Notes: generated from the letters alone by a model not told the origin. 39,342 nt of DNA from Salinicola rhizosphaerae (GCF_014652715.1 NZ_BMZI01000006.1:4478-43819), one strand, 5' to 3'. Positions 29,614 to 37,545 are shown, numbered from the stretch's first letter. Translations and numbers: made by a program.

Positions 29614-31777
29614 GACTCACCTCTCCGGCTCCGCCATCCACCACGACGGCATCACGCTCGATCGGCTCATGCAGACTCGGCGGATTGCTGAAGTCCATAT
29701 GAATCGGCGGCGGCATAACGCCCGTCCACCACTGATCGCCCGTGGCGTATTTGGCGCGCATGCGACCCGCGATGTCAGCCACGTCCTTCGGTACGTCCTC
29801 GGTCTTGTCCGGCATCGGTAGCGGCATGCGGATCTTCCAGAGCTGGCCGCCCTCGAGCAGCGCGAAGGCCTGCCCCTTGGGTAGATTGATGACATCGTTG
29901 GGCGTCAGCATCTCCACGGACTCGGTGCCGATGCGGTCGCCTGCCGAGGAGCTGAAGTCCTGGTCGCTGTTCACGTCAGCATTGTCACTGGCCATCGACA
30001 CCATCAGCCGGGTCGAGACGTTCACCTTGGCCAGTTGGTCGGTCAGCAATCGCGCGGTGCGATCCTCGCGCACCCTCAACATGATCAGGTTGTTGAAGTT
30101 ACCCACCACCTGGCCGGCCTTCGCCGTGGAGCCAATCCGTGCTTCGATGTCGGACAGTGTCTGGGTATAGGCGGTCACCTGGATGCCGGCGCCGCCCCCT
30201 TTGTTGATCAACGGGATGAACTCGTCGCCCATCAGCTCGTTGAACTCGTCGCAGTGCAGGTTGATCGGCAGCTTCTGGCTCCCACCCTCCCCGGGCAGGC
30301 CATCCTCGGACCCGAATTTGTAGATGTGACCTGCGACCGACACGATGTCGGCGAACATCGAATTGCCCACCGCCTGGGCGACCTCGAAATCACTCAACGC
30401 ATCGAGGCCGACATAAACGACGCCTTTCTTACGAATGATCTGCTGCCAATCGATGATCGGGCGCTCGTCCTCGATGTCGTCGTAGTCTGGTGAGAGCAGC
30501 TCGGCGATCTTGCCGCTGGTCAGCTTCTCGAGCAGCGGTAGAAGTGACGCCACGATCTTGTCGAAGTAGGTCTTGTCGTAGCGCACGGCGGAGAGCAGTC
30601 CATCGAGCACGGGATCGCTCAGCGACTCGATAACGTCCGGCTGTTGCAGGTACTGAACGATCGCGACCACCCGCTTGTGGCGACCCTGCAGGTTACGCGG
30701 CGTGTTCTTGTCGTTGATCTTCCCCTCGATGTCGGTGATCTGTTGGTTCGACCCCGGGAGTTGCTGCTCCAGCATCTGCTGGACGTACTGCATCAAGGGC
30801 GCATCGATGTTCACCACATCAGCCAGGATCTGGCCGTAGCTCGGCCGCTCACCCAGCGCGTGTCGGGCGCGGGCCACGATGTTGACGAAACGCCAGGCGA
30901 ACTGGCGAAACGCGGCAGAGTTGCCCTCGCCGGAGAGCTGGCCGGTCACGCGGGTCGACACCTCGGATAATCTCGAGAAGCGCCCCACGGCGTTATAGCG
31001 GCACGAGACGTCCGGCCAGCCCAGGTGGAAGATGTAGAACTCGTCACCCCGACCAGCCTTCTGGGCCTCGGCGTACATGCGCATCATCAGATCCGCGTCC
31101 CCCTTGGGATCGAAGCAGATCGTGATGTCGCCGCGCCGGATGTCCTGGGTGATCAGGATCTCGGCCAGACGCGTCTTGCCCACGCGGGTCGTTCCCTCCA
31201 CAAGGGTGTGCCCCACCCGCTCACCGAGCGGCATCCAGACGTCGTGCTCTCGCCACTCGACGGCATGCAGCGCCGGACGCCCGCCGACCGGTGGTAGCGG
31301 CCGCACCGGATTGAGCATCGAGTCCCAACGCAGCAGCGCGGCGATATGTTGGCCGATGGCCCCACCCTCCATCGACTGCTCGAGACGACGGGCGCGCTGA
31401 TACCAGGGGCTCGGCTGGACGTAGCTCTTGGCAGCCGGCTGAGCCGCTTCATGTAACCGCTGGGTGTGCTGGGCATCCCATTTGAAGCCCTTGCCCAGCC
31501 ACAAGCTCCGGCGGCTCAAGGGCACCTTGCGCGCCGGCAACGCAAAGCGCGGCAGACGGCGCAAGTTGCGGCGATAGCGCAGCACGACCCATGCCTGACG
31601 AAAGCGCCAGGCGCCGAACGCGGCAAAGCCCGCTGCCGTGGTGATGCCAACACTGGGCGCCAGTGCCAACGACCAAGGTGCCCAGATGCACAGGACGACG
31701 CAGCCGGCGCAGATCCAGACGGTGTACAGCTCGACGGCGGGGCGCAGGAGGGATTCGAGGGGGTGATTGCTGCTCAC
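29600..31777 (-). CDS. traD: Conjugative coupling protein TraD, SXT/TOL subfamily (TIGR03743)
   Basis: A 725-residue VirD4/TraD coupling protein that would recruit the relaxase-DNA complex and pump DNA through the channel. Two membrane spans near residues 20-42 and 44-60, Walker A EGTTRVGKT (194-202), ICFDPKGDAD (220-229) conserved in this subfamily, and Walker B CDEFNEL (509-515). The C-terminus ends with the acidic segment EPIERDAVVVDGGAGEVSHG. It overlaps both neighbouring genes, by 4 and 14 bases. Confidence 0.95.
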   Translation of the reverse strand: MSSNHPLESLLRPAVELYTVWICAGCVVLCIWAPWSLALAPSVGITTAAGFAAFGAWRFRQAWVVLRYRRNLRRLPRFALPARKVPLSRRSLWLGKGFKWDAQHTQRLHEAAQPAAKSYVQPSPWYQRARRLEQSMEGGAIGQHIAALLRWDSMLNPVRPLPPVGGRPALHAVEWREHDVWMPLGERVGHTLVEGTTRVGKTRLAEILITQDIRRGDITICFDPKGDADLMMRMYAEAQKAGRGDEFYIFHLGWPDVSCRYNAVGRFSRLSEVSTRVTGQLSGEGNSAAFRQFAWRFVNIVARARHALGERPSYGQILADVVNIDAPLMQYVQQMLEQQLPGSNQQITDIEGKINDKNTPRNLQGRHKRVVAIVQYLQQPDVIESLSDPVLDGLLSAVRYDKTYFDKIVASLLPLLEKLTSGKIAELLSPDYDDIEDERPIIDWQQIIRKKGVVYVGLDALSDFEVAQAVGNSMFADIVSVAGHIYKFGSEDGLPGEGGSQKLPINLHCDEFNELMGDEFIPLINKGGGAGIQVTAYTQTLSDIEARIGSTAKAGQVVGNFNNLIMLRVREDRTARLLTDQLAKVNVSTRLMVSMASDNADVNSDQDFSSSAGDRIGTESVEMLTPNDVINLPKGQAFALLEGGQLWKIRMPLPMPDKTEDVPKDVADIAGRMRAKYATGDQWWTGVMPPPIHMDFSNPPSLHEPIERDAVVVDGGAGEVSHGEG

Positions 31778-32346
31778 TGTTCGATACCCCGCGGGCTGAT
31801 CAGTGCGGGGTAGTGACGAAGGCCGAGTCGCTCAGCCAGTCCATCACCGGAAACGGGGCGCAGTTCGAGCCCCTGGGCTGCATTGCGCAGTGCCTGCAAG
31901 GACGGCTCATCGGCTACCTGCACCACCAGCCCCACCGCGTTCATCTCGCGCAGGATGTCGCCGCGCTGGGCAAGCCACTGACGAGACAAGTCGTCATCAC
32001 CGACCAAAAAGACGGGCGTGAACCCGCCTGGCAGGTCCAGCTGACGCGGCGTCACGGTGCCAGGCGTCAACTGCTCGCTCTCGAGCGGCAGCATGTCCTG
32101 TTCTCCAAAGGGCCGGGCAGGACGCGCCTCGCCACCCAGCTGCGGTGAGTAGCCTTCCTCCTCACCGACCCCGGCCCCCTTGATCGCCACGTAGTAAGGT
32201 CGGGCCGGCTCGCCCCCGTAATCGGCGATCACGGTCAGTTGAGACAGCCCAGGGGGTCGCTCGGCAGAAGTCTGAGCCCATGTAGATGTCGACAGCAGCG
32301 CTATCGCACCCACTGACAGCAGGCTGAGGCAGCGTGATTGTTTCAT
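31774..32346 (-). CDS. ICE protein PFL_4695 family (TIGR03765)
   Basis: A 190-residue exported protein. Signal peptide LSLLSVGAIALLSTSTWA, cleavage near residue 25. The sequence TVIADYGGEPARPYYVAIKG, LPLESEQLTPG and VFLVGDDDLSRQWL, ending GLRHYPALISPRGIEQ, matches the TIGR03765 pattern. It lies between the lytic transglycosylase and traD, as in PFGI-1. Function unknown. Confidence 0.88.
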   Translation of the reverse strand: MKQSRCLSLLSVGAIALLSTSTWAQTSAERPPGLSQLTVIADYGGEPARPYYVAIKGAGVGEEEGYSPQLGGEARPARPFGEQDMLPLESEQLTPGTVTPRQLDLPGGFTPVFLVGDDDLSRQWLAQRGDILREMNAVGLVVQVADEPSLQALRNAAQGLELRPVSGDGLAERLGLRHYPALISPRGIEQ

Positions 32347-32355
32347 CGGGGTCTC

Positions 32356-33129
32356 CTATCGGACTGCGACTTCGCCCATCCAGGGCCGCTGCTCTGGCGT
32401 TACCCAGGTGACGTCGGTCTCGGGGGTGCGTGGGCCTGGTGTCACCCAGGTCAGCGCCTCATCCGACGCTGTTGAATGGTCACTTTCCACTGAGGCCAGG
32501 GCTGGTCGATGGGATCGCTTCGAGACCGGCGTCTGACGTGCAGCCATCCGTGCCGGCGAGTCAATTTCTAGAGAGGGGGATGTGCCGAGCCGAGCCAGCT
32601 CCTGACTCACCACGACGCGGTAGCGCTCGGCGGGCCGTCCACCCGCTGGGCGGTGATAGCGGCCGGCAGCGATCAACCAGTCACCGGCATCATCGAAGTG
32701 GGCGCGTATGAGTGCCGCCGCTTCATCGAGATTGGCGTAGGGATTCAGCCCTTCGCAGGGATCCGCGAAACGCTGGCCAGCGCCGAACAATTGCGGCTGC
32801 CAGCGCACGTTGAGCTGCGCGATCCCCACGTCGACGATCTGCGTCGTCTCGAGCGCGTCGGTCAACGCCCGGCACGCGGAGGTTCGATCACCGAAGCGCA
32901 TCGACTTGCCGGCGACATTCAACGTCCAGGGCCAAGGACGACGACCCGCGTCGAGACTCACGACCGACTCGGCGCTGGCCACGGCGTAGAGCACCGCCGG
33001 CGGTACACCATGATCCTCGGCGGCGACCACATAGGCTGATGGAATGTCGGGTTGCTCGGCATGAGCCAGGCCGGCGACTACCGCCGTCGCCAGCCCAATC
33101 AATGCAGCTTTCAACGCGCGCGAGATCAT
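32356..33129 (-). CDS. Lytic transglycosylase (SLT domain)
   Basis: A 257-residue exported enzyme that opens peptidoglycan for the secretion channel. Signal peptide to residue 24 (ATAVVAGLAHA). The catalytic glutamate is E54 in AVASAES, and DVGIAQLNVRW near residue 100 is the G-x-x-Q-x-N motif of SLT enzymes; the helical domain ends near residue 185. The C-terminal 70 residues are polar with two repeats of VTWVTP, a feature without clear function. The gene order PFL_4693, transglycosylase, PFL_4695, traD is conserved in the class. Confidence 0.92.
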   Translation of the reverse strand: MISRALKAALIGLATAVVAGLAHAEQPDIPSAYVVAAEDHGVPPAVLYAVASAESVVSLDAGRRPWPWTLNVAGKSMRFGDRTSACRALTDALETTQIVDVGIAQLNVRWQPQLFGAGQRFADPCEGLNPYANLDEAAALIRAHFDDAGDWLIAAGRYHRPAGGRPAERYRVVVSQELARLGTSPSLEIDSPARMAARQTPVSKRSHRPALASVESDHSTASDEALTWVTPGPRTPETDVTWVTPEQRPWMGEVAVR

Positions 33130-33132
33130 TGC

Positions 33133-33849
33133 TTAGCCCCTCGGCGCGACACGCGGCAGTTCACTGCTGTCGAGGTTCAGCGAGCCACCATGGTTGAGCG
33201 TCACCGTGCCGGCACGCACTTTCGCCGGCGCAATACCGACCTGAGCCGCCCAGCTGCGAATGCGATCGTCGTCTCCGTTGGAGTCCAGGACCCAGATGTC
33301 CATGGCCGCACCGCTATTCAGCAAACGCTTCACGGTCGCATCGCACTGGTCACACCCCTCGGTAGCCACCACCACATTCAGGCGCTGGCTGGATGCCGAT
33401 GGGTTGCTGCCGAACACCGATCGGGTCGCGTCTTCACCATCTCTTGTGGAGAATGAATTGACCGGCATGTCGTTGGGATAAAGCCGCTGCCAGGCGTCGT
33501 CGTAGGCGCGTTGAAACGCGAGTTCCGCCTCGACGCGGGCGCGCTCGGTTTCAACCAGCTTCTCGGCGTACTTCTGACGCTCGGCCTGACTGCGAGCTTC
33601 CAATCCCAAGGCGGTCAGCGGATCCAGATCGGGAGACCAGGTGCCACGCGGCCCCTCCATGATCGACTCATAGCGTCGATACTCCCGCTGATTCAGGCCC
33701 CAGGCCTCGGCAGCCCGTTGACTGCTCTGCTCCAGGCGCGTCTGATCGATACGCGTCGACTCGCTCTCCTGCCCTTCCTGAGCCCACACGGGCAAGGCCG
33801 TAAACAGCAGCAGCACGTAAGCCAGGCGTCGATTGCAATTCAGCGTCAT
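33133..33849 (-). CDS. ICE protein PFL_4693 family (TIGR03759), thioredoxin-like
   Basis: A 238-residue exported protein. Signal peptide to residue 23 (YVLLLFTALPVWA). A long helical segment (about 35-125) with GLNQREYRRYESIMEGPRG, the family hallmark, is followed by a thioredoxin-like domain with CDQC at 166-169 in VATEGCDQCD. ATG 33849 has GAGGAG 6 bases upstream; the longer frame is out of place. The CxxC suggests redox chemistry in the periplasm, not demonstrated for the family. Confidence 0.88.
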   Translation of the reverse strand: MTLNCNRRLAYVLLLFTALPVWAQEGQESESTRIDQTRLEQSSQRAAEAWGLNQREYRRYESIMEGPRGTWSPDLDPLTALGLEARSQAERQKYAEKLVETERARVEAELAFQRAYDDAWQRLYPNDMPVNSFSTRDGEDATRSVFGSNPSASSQRLNVVVATEGCDQCDATVKRLLNSGAAMDIWVLDSNGDDDRIRSWAAQVGIAPAKVRAGTVTLNHGGSLNLDSSELPRVAPRG

Positions 33850-33859
33850 GGGGCTCTCC

Positions 33860-34774
33860 TCAAGGAACCGGGACGACCACGGTCTGGCCGTTGATGATGA
33901 ACGCCGCCGAGTGACCCTCGATCGACGACAGATGCCACTGCCCGATGTTCTGCCCCTCACCGACCAGACGTAGATCGCTCAAGCGCCCGGCAGCCCCGGA
34001 TGCCACGGCGAGATAGCTGCGCCCGCCGCGCAGCTCGACGCCCGACACCGAGAACGGCGGTGACGGCGGCTCGGGTTGACGTCGTGTCTGACGTTGAGAG
34101 CTTGGCTGGCTTTGCTGGGGACTGGTCTTCTGGCTGGCTCGGAGCTTGCGCACCTCCTCGATCGAAGACTCGAGCGACTGCTCTTTTTCCTGCGCCGCAC
34201 TGAATCGCACGTCCACGGAGCTGGACAGCTCATCAAGGCGATGGGAGAGCGCCTGGACGCGCTCGGGCAATGCCTGCAGCGGCGAATCCCGTCGGCTCGT
34301 CTCGAAATCGTCGAGGCGTGACGCGATTTCGCCAAGGCGGTTGCTGGTACCTTCGGCCTGACTGCGACGCTCGTCCTGGCCGCTCTGCAGCTCTTCGATC
34401 CGCACGCGCAGTTGGTCGATGACCTGCTGTTGAGACTGCAGCCGAGACTCCAGCGTTGGCCCCTCCGGCTCCGAACCGGCAAATAGAACGAAATAGATGA
34501 GCCCCAAAACAGCGAGAATCCCAAGCCCCAGGAGCGACAATCGCAGCGGACTCCAACGTCTGCGACTCTCTGCGTAGGGGGTATAATTTGGCGCCTCGTG
34601 ACCGGGTTCCTCGCGGTTGGCGTCACTGAAGTCCTGTCTGTCGTCATCATCGTGATGGGAAAACGAGGGTTCGCGACGACCGACGCTTCCCGTATCCGAA
34701 TCGGCTGGCGCTTCTGATCGAGGCTCCTGCTCCGGATCACCGGAATCGACGGGCCGCTGGCGATCATCCGTCAT
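33860..34774 (-). CDS. Membrane-anchored coiled-coil protein of the transfer operon
   Basis: A 304-residue protein, unknown function. Residues 1-75 are very acidic and polar (SHHDDDDRQDFSDANREEPG), a single span lies at about 82-101 (LSLLGLGILAVLGLIYFVLF), followed by a coiled coil at about 108-225 (LESRLQSQQQVIDQLRVRIE) and a C-terminal beta domain (VSGVELRGGRSYLAVASG; GHSAAFIINGQTVVVPVP). It overlaps pilL by 11 bases and has GAGGAG upstream. The layout suggests an inner-membrane protein spanning the periplasm; PilP/TraP-like roles are possible. Confidence 0.75.
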   Translation of the reverse strand: MTDDRQRPVDSGDPEQEPRSEAPADSDTGSVGRREPSFSHHDDDDRQDFSDANREEPGHEAPNYTPYAESRRRWSPLRLSLLGLGILAVLGLIYFVLFAGSEPEGPTLESRLQSQQQVIDQLRVRIEELQSGQDERRSQAEGTSNRLGEIASRLDDFETSRRDSPLQALPERVQALSHRLDELSSSVDVRFSAAQEKEQSLESSIEEVRKLRASQKTSPQQSQPSSQRQTRRQPEPPSPPFSVSGVELRGGRSYLAVASGAAGRLSDLRLVGEGQNIGQWHLSSIEGHSAAFIINGQTVVVPVP

Positions 34775-35387
34775 GACCGGTCTCCTCAATCAGCCGCTGA
34801 TCGCGTACCTGGTAGCAGATGGTTCGCGCGATGGGGTCGGCCTGAACCTCGAAAGCGCTACCGGCGAGTACCTGCAGGGCTTCTCTCAGGGGCATCGGCC
34901 CCAGTCGGAAGTGCGCCGCCGGCAAGGGTCGGCTGTAGAGCAGTTGCTGCGGTTCACCCTGGGGAGCACAAAGGCTGTAACCGGTGTGCTGCAGGGTGTA
35001 GCGCAAGCCATCCTCCACCGATGGGCTCATGGAGGCAGGGATCGAGACATTGACGGTCTGCTCGAGGAGGTTGCGCTGCTGCAACGTGGCGTTGGCCGTG
35101 ACCAGGGCGTAGCGCCCGCCTCGCATCACCTCGACTCGTGACGCATCGCGATCACGATAGACGTCAGGCTCGACCTCGTGGGTGGGCTGATCCAGACCGG
35201 TGGCCACGACGCGGGCATGATGCCCTTCCTTGTTTCCCGAAAGGGCCATCTTCTCGGCGTCGGGATAGTCGGCGGCCAGGCGCTCGCTCTCGCTTGGCTG
35301 TGGGGATGGTTGCTGATGCGCACAACCGGCGAGCAGCGCAATCAAGAATGCCAAGGGGACGACACGGGTTTTCTGGAAGGGATACAT
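34764..35387 (-). CDS. pilL: PilL-like lipoprotein of the ICE type IV pilus/transfer region (TIGR03748)
   Basis: A 207-residue lipoprotein, first gene of operon C. The signal sequence ends in the lipobox LAGC (residues about 20-23 of the mature call). The C-terminal part, GLRYTLQHTGYSLCAPQGEP and MPLREALQVLAGSAFEVQAD, is the PilL N-terminal domain, related to secretin short domains. ATG 35387 is used rather than 35456: the signal peptide begins here and GAGG lies 9 bases upstream. No other pil genes are in the window. Confidence 0.87.
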   Translation of the reverse strand: MYPFQKTRVVPLAFLIALLAGCAHQQPSPQPSESERLAADYPDAEKMALSGNKEGHHARVVATGLDQPTHEVEPDVYRDRDASRVEVMRGGRYALVTANATLQQRNLLEQTVNVSIPASMSPSVEDGLRYTLQHTGYSLCAPQGEPQQLLYSRPLPAAHFRLGPMPLREALQVLAGSAFEVQADPIARTICYQVRDQRLIEETGHDG

Positions 35388-35447
35388 CGAGTTTGGCCTC
35401 GCGCGGTGAACCTGAATGATCGTGATCGGGTTCACCGTGCCGAAGCC
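35388..35447 (-). promoter_or_regulatory. Long hairpin masking the first ribosome site of operon C
   Basis: Minus strand CGGTGAACC (35429-35437) pairs perfectly with GGTTCACCG (35404-35412), and the flanking GGCTTCG (35441-35447) pairs with CGAGGCC (35395-35401), which contains the ribosome site of pilL (one G-U). The result is a two-segment stem burying the SD. Confidence 0.6.
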
Positions 35448-35465
35448 CACCCGCACTCGCGACGG

Positions 35466-35494
35466 GAAATGTTAATTGCACCGGCAGGGCTTTT
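35466..35494 (-). promoter_or_regulatory. Operon-start motif, operon C
   Basis: Minus strand AAAAGCCC, 11 bases, TTAACATTTC, 79 bases before the start codon. Upstream, 35495-35690, I see no gene or other clear signal apart from the terminator of the right block. Confidence 0.5.
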
Positions 35495-35690
35495 GCAGGC
35501 GGTCGGCGACCTCACCCAAAAGGGATCACCGAAGCCTTGAGCTATTTCTTTCAAGGGCTCTATCTATTGCGACGCGTTGGCCCCATGATGCGCGCCAGGG
35601 ACGATACGACCCCAGGAACACCGGCAAGGATGCCGTCGGACAAGGACGCCACCTCACCGTCGGTCCCGAGCACTTCCATCCTGGCTGACA

Positions 35691-35722
35691 GCCAAAAAAA
35701 ACGCCCCGGGGGGCGTTTTGAG
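35691..35722. terminator. Bidirectional rho-independent terminator
   Basis: AACGCCCC-CC-GGGGCGTT with TTTTTTTT after it on the minus strand and TTTT on the plus strand. It separates the right accessory block from operon C. Confidence 0.92.
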
Positions 35723-35727
35723 GTAAA

Positions 35728-36366
35728 TCACTGGAAGTAGGTGGAAAACGAGGTCAGGATCTCGTCGTTGAGTGACGCGCCCAGCCTGCCAGCGCAATAG
35801 ATCAGCGCACTCTGCTGATCAGGTCGATCGGCGATCCATTTCAACCCACCGAACTCATTATCGCGTCGAAAGATCGACCAGCTGGCCGGCTCGAAGGGAT
35901 CCGGGCGATAGCCGATCTCAAGACAGTCGTCCGGGCGGAGCTCGCTACAGACCACGACATCGACTGCATTGGGGCCATAGCCCAGGATCCGCAACAGCGG
36001 AAGGCCATGACCGCATGCGGTCATCCCGATCGTGTCGAGCACCTGACCATGCCATCGACTCCCCCTGGCAAACCGTTGCGCGATCGATGCCACGGCCTCG
36101 GCATCCCATCGAAACGGGCCATCGGCGCGGGCCACGACGGTATAGGCGCCATCCACGACATCCAGATACCAGCCCTCGTTCTGAGGAAAGAATATCGGCC
36201 AGCCAGCATCGGCCAAGGATGTCGCCAGGCTTGCCGCCGTGTCCGAGTCCCACTCGGGTCGTGACAACTCGGCACGAAAGCGCCGAATCAGAATGTCTCG
36301 AGCATCCTGGTGGTCAGCGGTACCGTCGAGGTTGAGTTCCTCGCACAGCTTGTCGATGTTGACCAC
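35728..36366 (-). CDS. Conserved ICE protein of unknown function
   Basis: A 212-residue soluble acidic protein. Visible segments: helical N-terminus (DHQDARDILIRRFRAELS), beta-like GWYLDVVDGAYTVVARADGP, and a C-terminal half with SIFRRDNEFGGLKWIADRPD. I do not recognise a family. The start is a GTG at 36364-36366, 9 bases after the stop of the 41-residue gene, so the two are co-translated under leader L6. It ends at a strong bidirectional terminator. Confidence 0.7.
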   Translation of the reverse strand: MVNIDKLCEELNLDGTADHQDARDILIRRFRAELSRPEWDSDTAASLATSLADAGWPIFFPQNEGWYLDVVDGAYTVVARADGPFRWDAEAVASIAQRFARGSRWHGQVLDTIGMTACGHGLPLLRILGYGPNAVDVVVCSELRPDDCLEIGYRPDPFEPASWSIFRRDNEFGGLKWIADRPDQQSALIYCAGRLGASLNDEILTSFSTYFQ

Positions 36367-36375
36367 ATCCAGACT

Positions 36376-36501
36376 CTAGCCTCCGATATCCCGAATCGCA
36401 TCGGGTATGTCCCATCCAGATGTTCGCTGTAACAGCCTCAGCGCGGCCAGAATGACATCCACGTCTTCCTGGGCCAGCTGATAGGAGAGAGTATCGCTCA
36501 T
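36376..36501 (-). CDS. 41-residue micro-protein
   Basis: Reads MSDTLSYQLAQEDVDVILAA and continues to a C-terminal ...IRDIGG. It is one amphipathic helix followed by a short second one. Supported by an AAGGAG ribosome site 7 bases before the ATG, by its own leader L6, and by tight linkage to the next gene. Too short to be assigned; might be a leader-type or partner protein for the 212-residue product. Confidence 0.7.
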   Translation of the reverse strand: MSDTLSYQLAQEDVDVILAALRLLQRTSGWDIPDAIRDIGG

Positions 36502-36566
36502 GGAATTGCTCCTTCGTGTATCGATTGGAAAGGAGCCACCCCCTCGAGGCGTGGCCCCGAATGGGT
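36502..36566 (-). promoter_or_regulatory. Switch-like leader L6
   Basis: Minus strand: CACCCATTCGGGGC pairs with GCCTCGAGGGGGTG (one mismatch, two G-U). Arm c GTGGCTCC can pair with GGGGCCAC of arm a plus loop (8 bp, one G-U). GCTCCTT of c pairs perfectly with AAGGAGC, the ribosome site of the 41-residue gene. Confidence 0.68.
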
Positions 36567-36570
36567 GAGT

Positions 36571-36586
36571 AGTCTCGGTAGAGACT
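36571..36586 (-). terminator. Small hairpin after the 80-residue gene
   Basis: AGTCTC-TACC-GAGACT, perfect 6-bp stem overlapping the last base of the stop codon. No U-run, so it is a weak terminator or spacer hairpin, placed just before leader L6. Confidence 0.4.
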
Positions 36587-36828
36587 TAGATCAGCGTGAC
36601 CCGCGTCATCGGACGAGTGGCGAAAGCGTCAAGCGCCTTCTCGGGTGAGTCACCGGAGAAGGGCCGACCCAACGTATCGAATACGATCCAGGGACCGTGG
36701 CCATGATCACGCTCCGTGTCGTATGCCCGGCGCAGATACCCGATCGGGCAAGCTGGCCAAGCAGAAGCGCCCTCGTAGACACTGTGTGAATCACCGGTCG
36801 CACCGGGTTGCAGGCAGTAGGGTTGCAT
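36586..36828 (-). CDS. Small conserved ICE protein, unknown function
   Basis: An 80-residue protein (MQPYCLQPGATGDSHSVYEG at the start; a C-terminal TLGRPFSGDSPEKALDAFAT). It looks like a small beta-alpha fold with one N-terminal cysteine and another near residue 27. ATG 36828 is used, with GAGGAG 8 bases upstream; the frame extended to 36858 would run through the leader. It is monocistronic, preceded by leader L7 and by a copy of the operon-start motif. Confidence 0.68.
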   Translation of the reverse strand: MQPYCLQPGATGDSHSVYEGASAWPACPIGYLRRAYDTERDHGHGPWIVFDTLGRPFSGDSPEKALDAFATRPMTRVTLI

Positions 36829-36880
36829 GTGGATGGCTCCTCGAAAGAATGGAGCCATCCCACCGGGAAATGGCCCCGGG
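36829..36880 (-). promoter_or_regulatory. Switch-like leader L7
   Basis: Minus strand: CCCACC-C-GGGG pairs with TCCC-GGTGGG. Arm c ATGGCTCC can pair with GGGGCCAT of arm a (8 bp, one G-U). GATGGCTCC of c is also a perfect 9-base complement of GGAGCCATC, which holds the ribosome site GAGGAG. This is the clearest case in which one segment chooses between arm a and the ribosome site. Confidence 0.75.
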
Positions 36881-36888
36881 TGGGAGAA

Positions 36889-36898
36889 GAAACGTTAA
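36889..36898 (-). promoter_or_regulatory. TTAACGTTTC box before the 80-residue gene
   Basis: Same right-hand box as in the transfer operon motifs, here 61 bases before the start codon; the left box is only a partial match (AACGCC). It suggests the accessory gene is under the same activator as the transfer operons. Confidence 0.35.
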
Positions 36899-36903
36899 GT
36901 CAG

Positions 36904-37488
36904 TCAGGCGGCGTTACAATCGTGACTGGCCTGTGGTGGCTCGATCACAACGCGATCCCAGCGATAACGCCACATTCGCCCAGACGCATCACGACCTATG
37001 AAGAATGTCGAAGTGTGAGCACGCACAAAATCGATCGTGATAACAACATCACCCTCACGACTGCTTTCCAGATGATAGCGAAGCCGGTCACCCGATCGAG
37101 ATTGACTAGCCAGGCGGCGGCGACGTGCTTTCGCCTTCCTCACCGTCCGACACGCCTCTCGCCAGGCGACGGCCTCGGGACACTGAACATCCGATTGCTT
37201 GAGTAATCGCTCTGGACAGTCCTTCACATAAGGCCCCATCGACTCATCCATATCCTTGTACCCCCAGGCGCGATCACCTGAGCAGCCCGAGGCCGGCGTA
37301 GGCCCCTGCAGCAAGAACACAGCGATGAACCGATAGTCGTCTACTCGATTGTGAAATACGACGTAGAGCACATTGCCTCGTTGCGAATGATCAAGGATCT
37401 CGCATCGACTCGGTTCATGCTGATGCTCTAGCAGCCAGTCGATCAGTTCATCACGAGTCTCGGTTTCAAAAGGGAAGGTGTAACCCAT
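36904..37488 (-). CDS. Conserved plasmid/ICE protein with the WGYKDMDESMGPY motif
   Basis: A 194-residue soluble protein. AWGYKDMDESMGPYVKDCPE near residues 88-107 is a motif I recall from a widespread family of proteins in ICEs and conjugative plasmids with no assigned function (possibly DUF6927). The N-terminus MGYTFPFETETRDELIDWLL also fits that family. The rest is basic and helical in the middle (RTVRKAKARRRRLASQSRSG), with a C-terminal beta part. ATG 37488 has TTGGAG 8 bases upstream; longer frames to 37665 read through leader L8 and a terminator and are rejected. Confidence 0.78.
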   Translation of the reverse strand: MGYTFPFETETRDELIDWLLEHQHEPSRCEILDHSQRGNVLYVVFHNRVDDYRFIAVFLLQGPTPASGCSGDRAWGYKDMDESMGPYVKDCPERLLKQSDVQCPEAVAWREACRTVRKAKARRRRLASQSRSGDRLRYHLESSREGDVVITIDFVRAHTSTFFIGRDASGRMWRYRWDRVVIEPPQASHDCNAA

Positions 37489-37545
37489 GGGGAAATCTCC
37501 AATAAAACGGGAGAGCCCCCATATCGGGAGAACTCTCCCGTAGGG
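37489..37545 (-). promoter_or_regulatory. Switch-like leader L8
   Basis: Minus strand: CGGGAGA pairs with TCTCCCG, with outer CCC/GGG. Arm c CTCTCCCGT is a perfect 9-base complement of ACGGGAGAG of arm a. TCTCC of c pairs with GGAGA at the ribosome site, and GGGG pairs with CCCC just before the ATG. It directly follows a strong terminator. Confidence 0.7.

Noticed and set aside
35537-35740. Plus-strand frames in the gap before operon C
   Set aside because: No ribosome site, and they run through a bidirectional terminator into the opposite gene.
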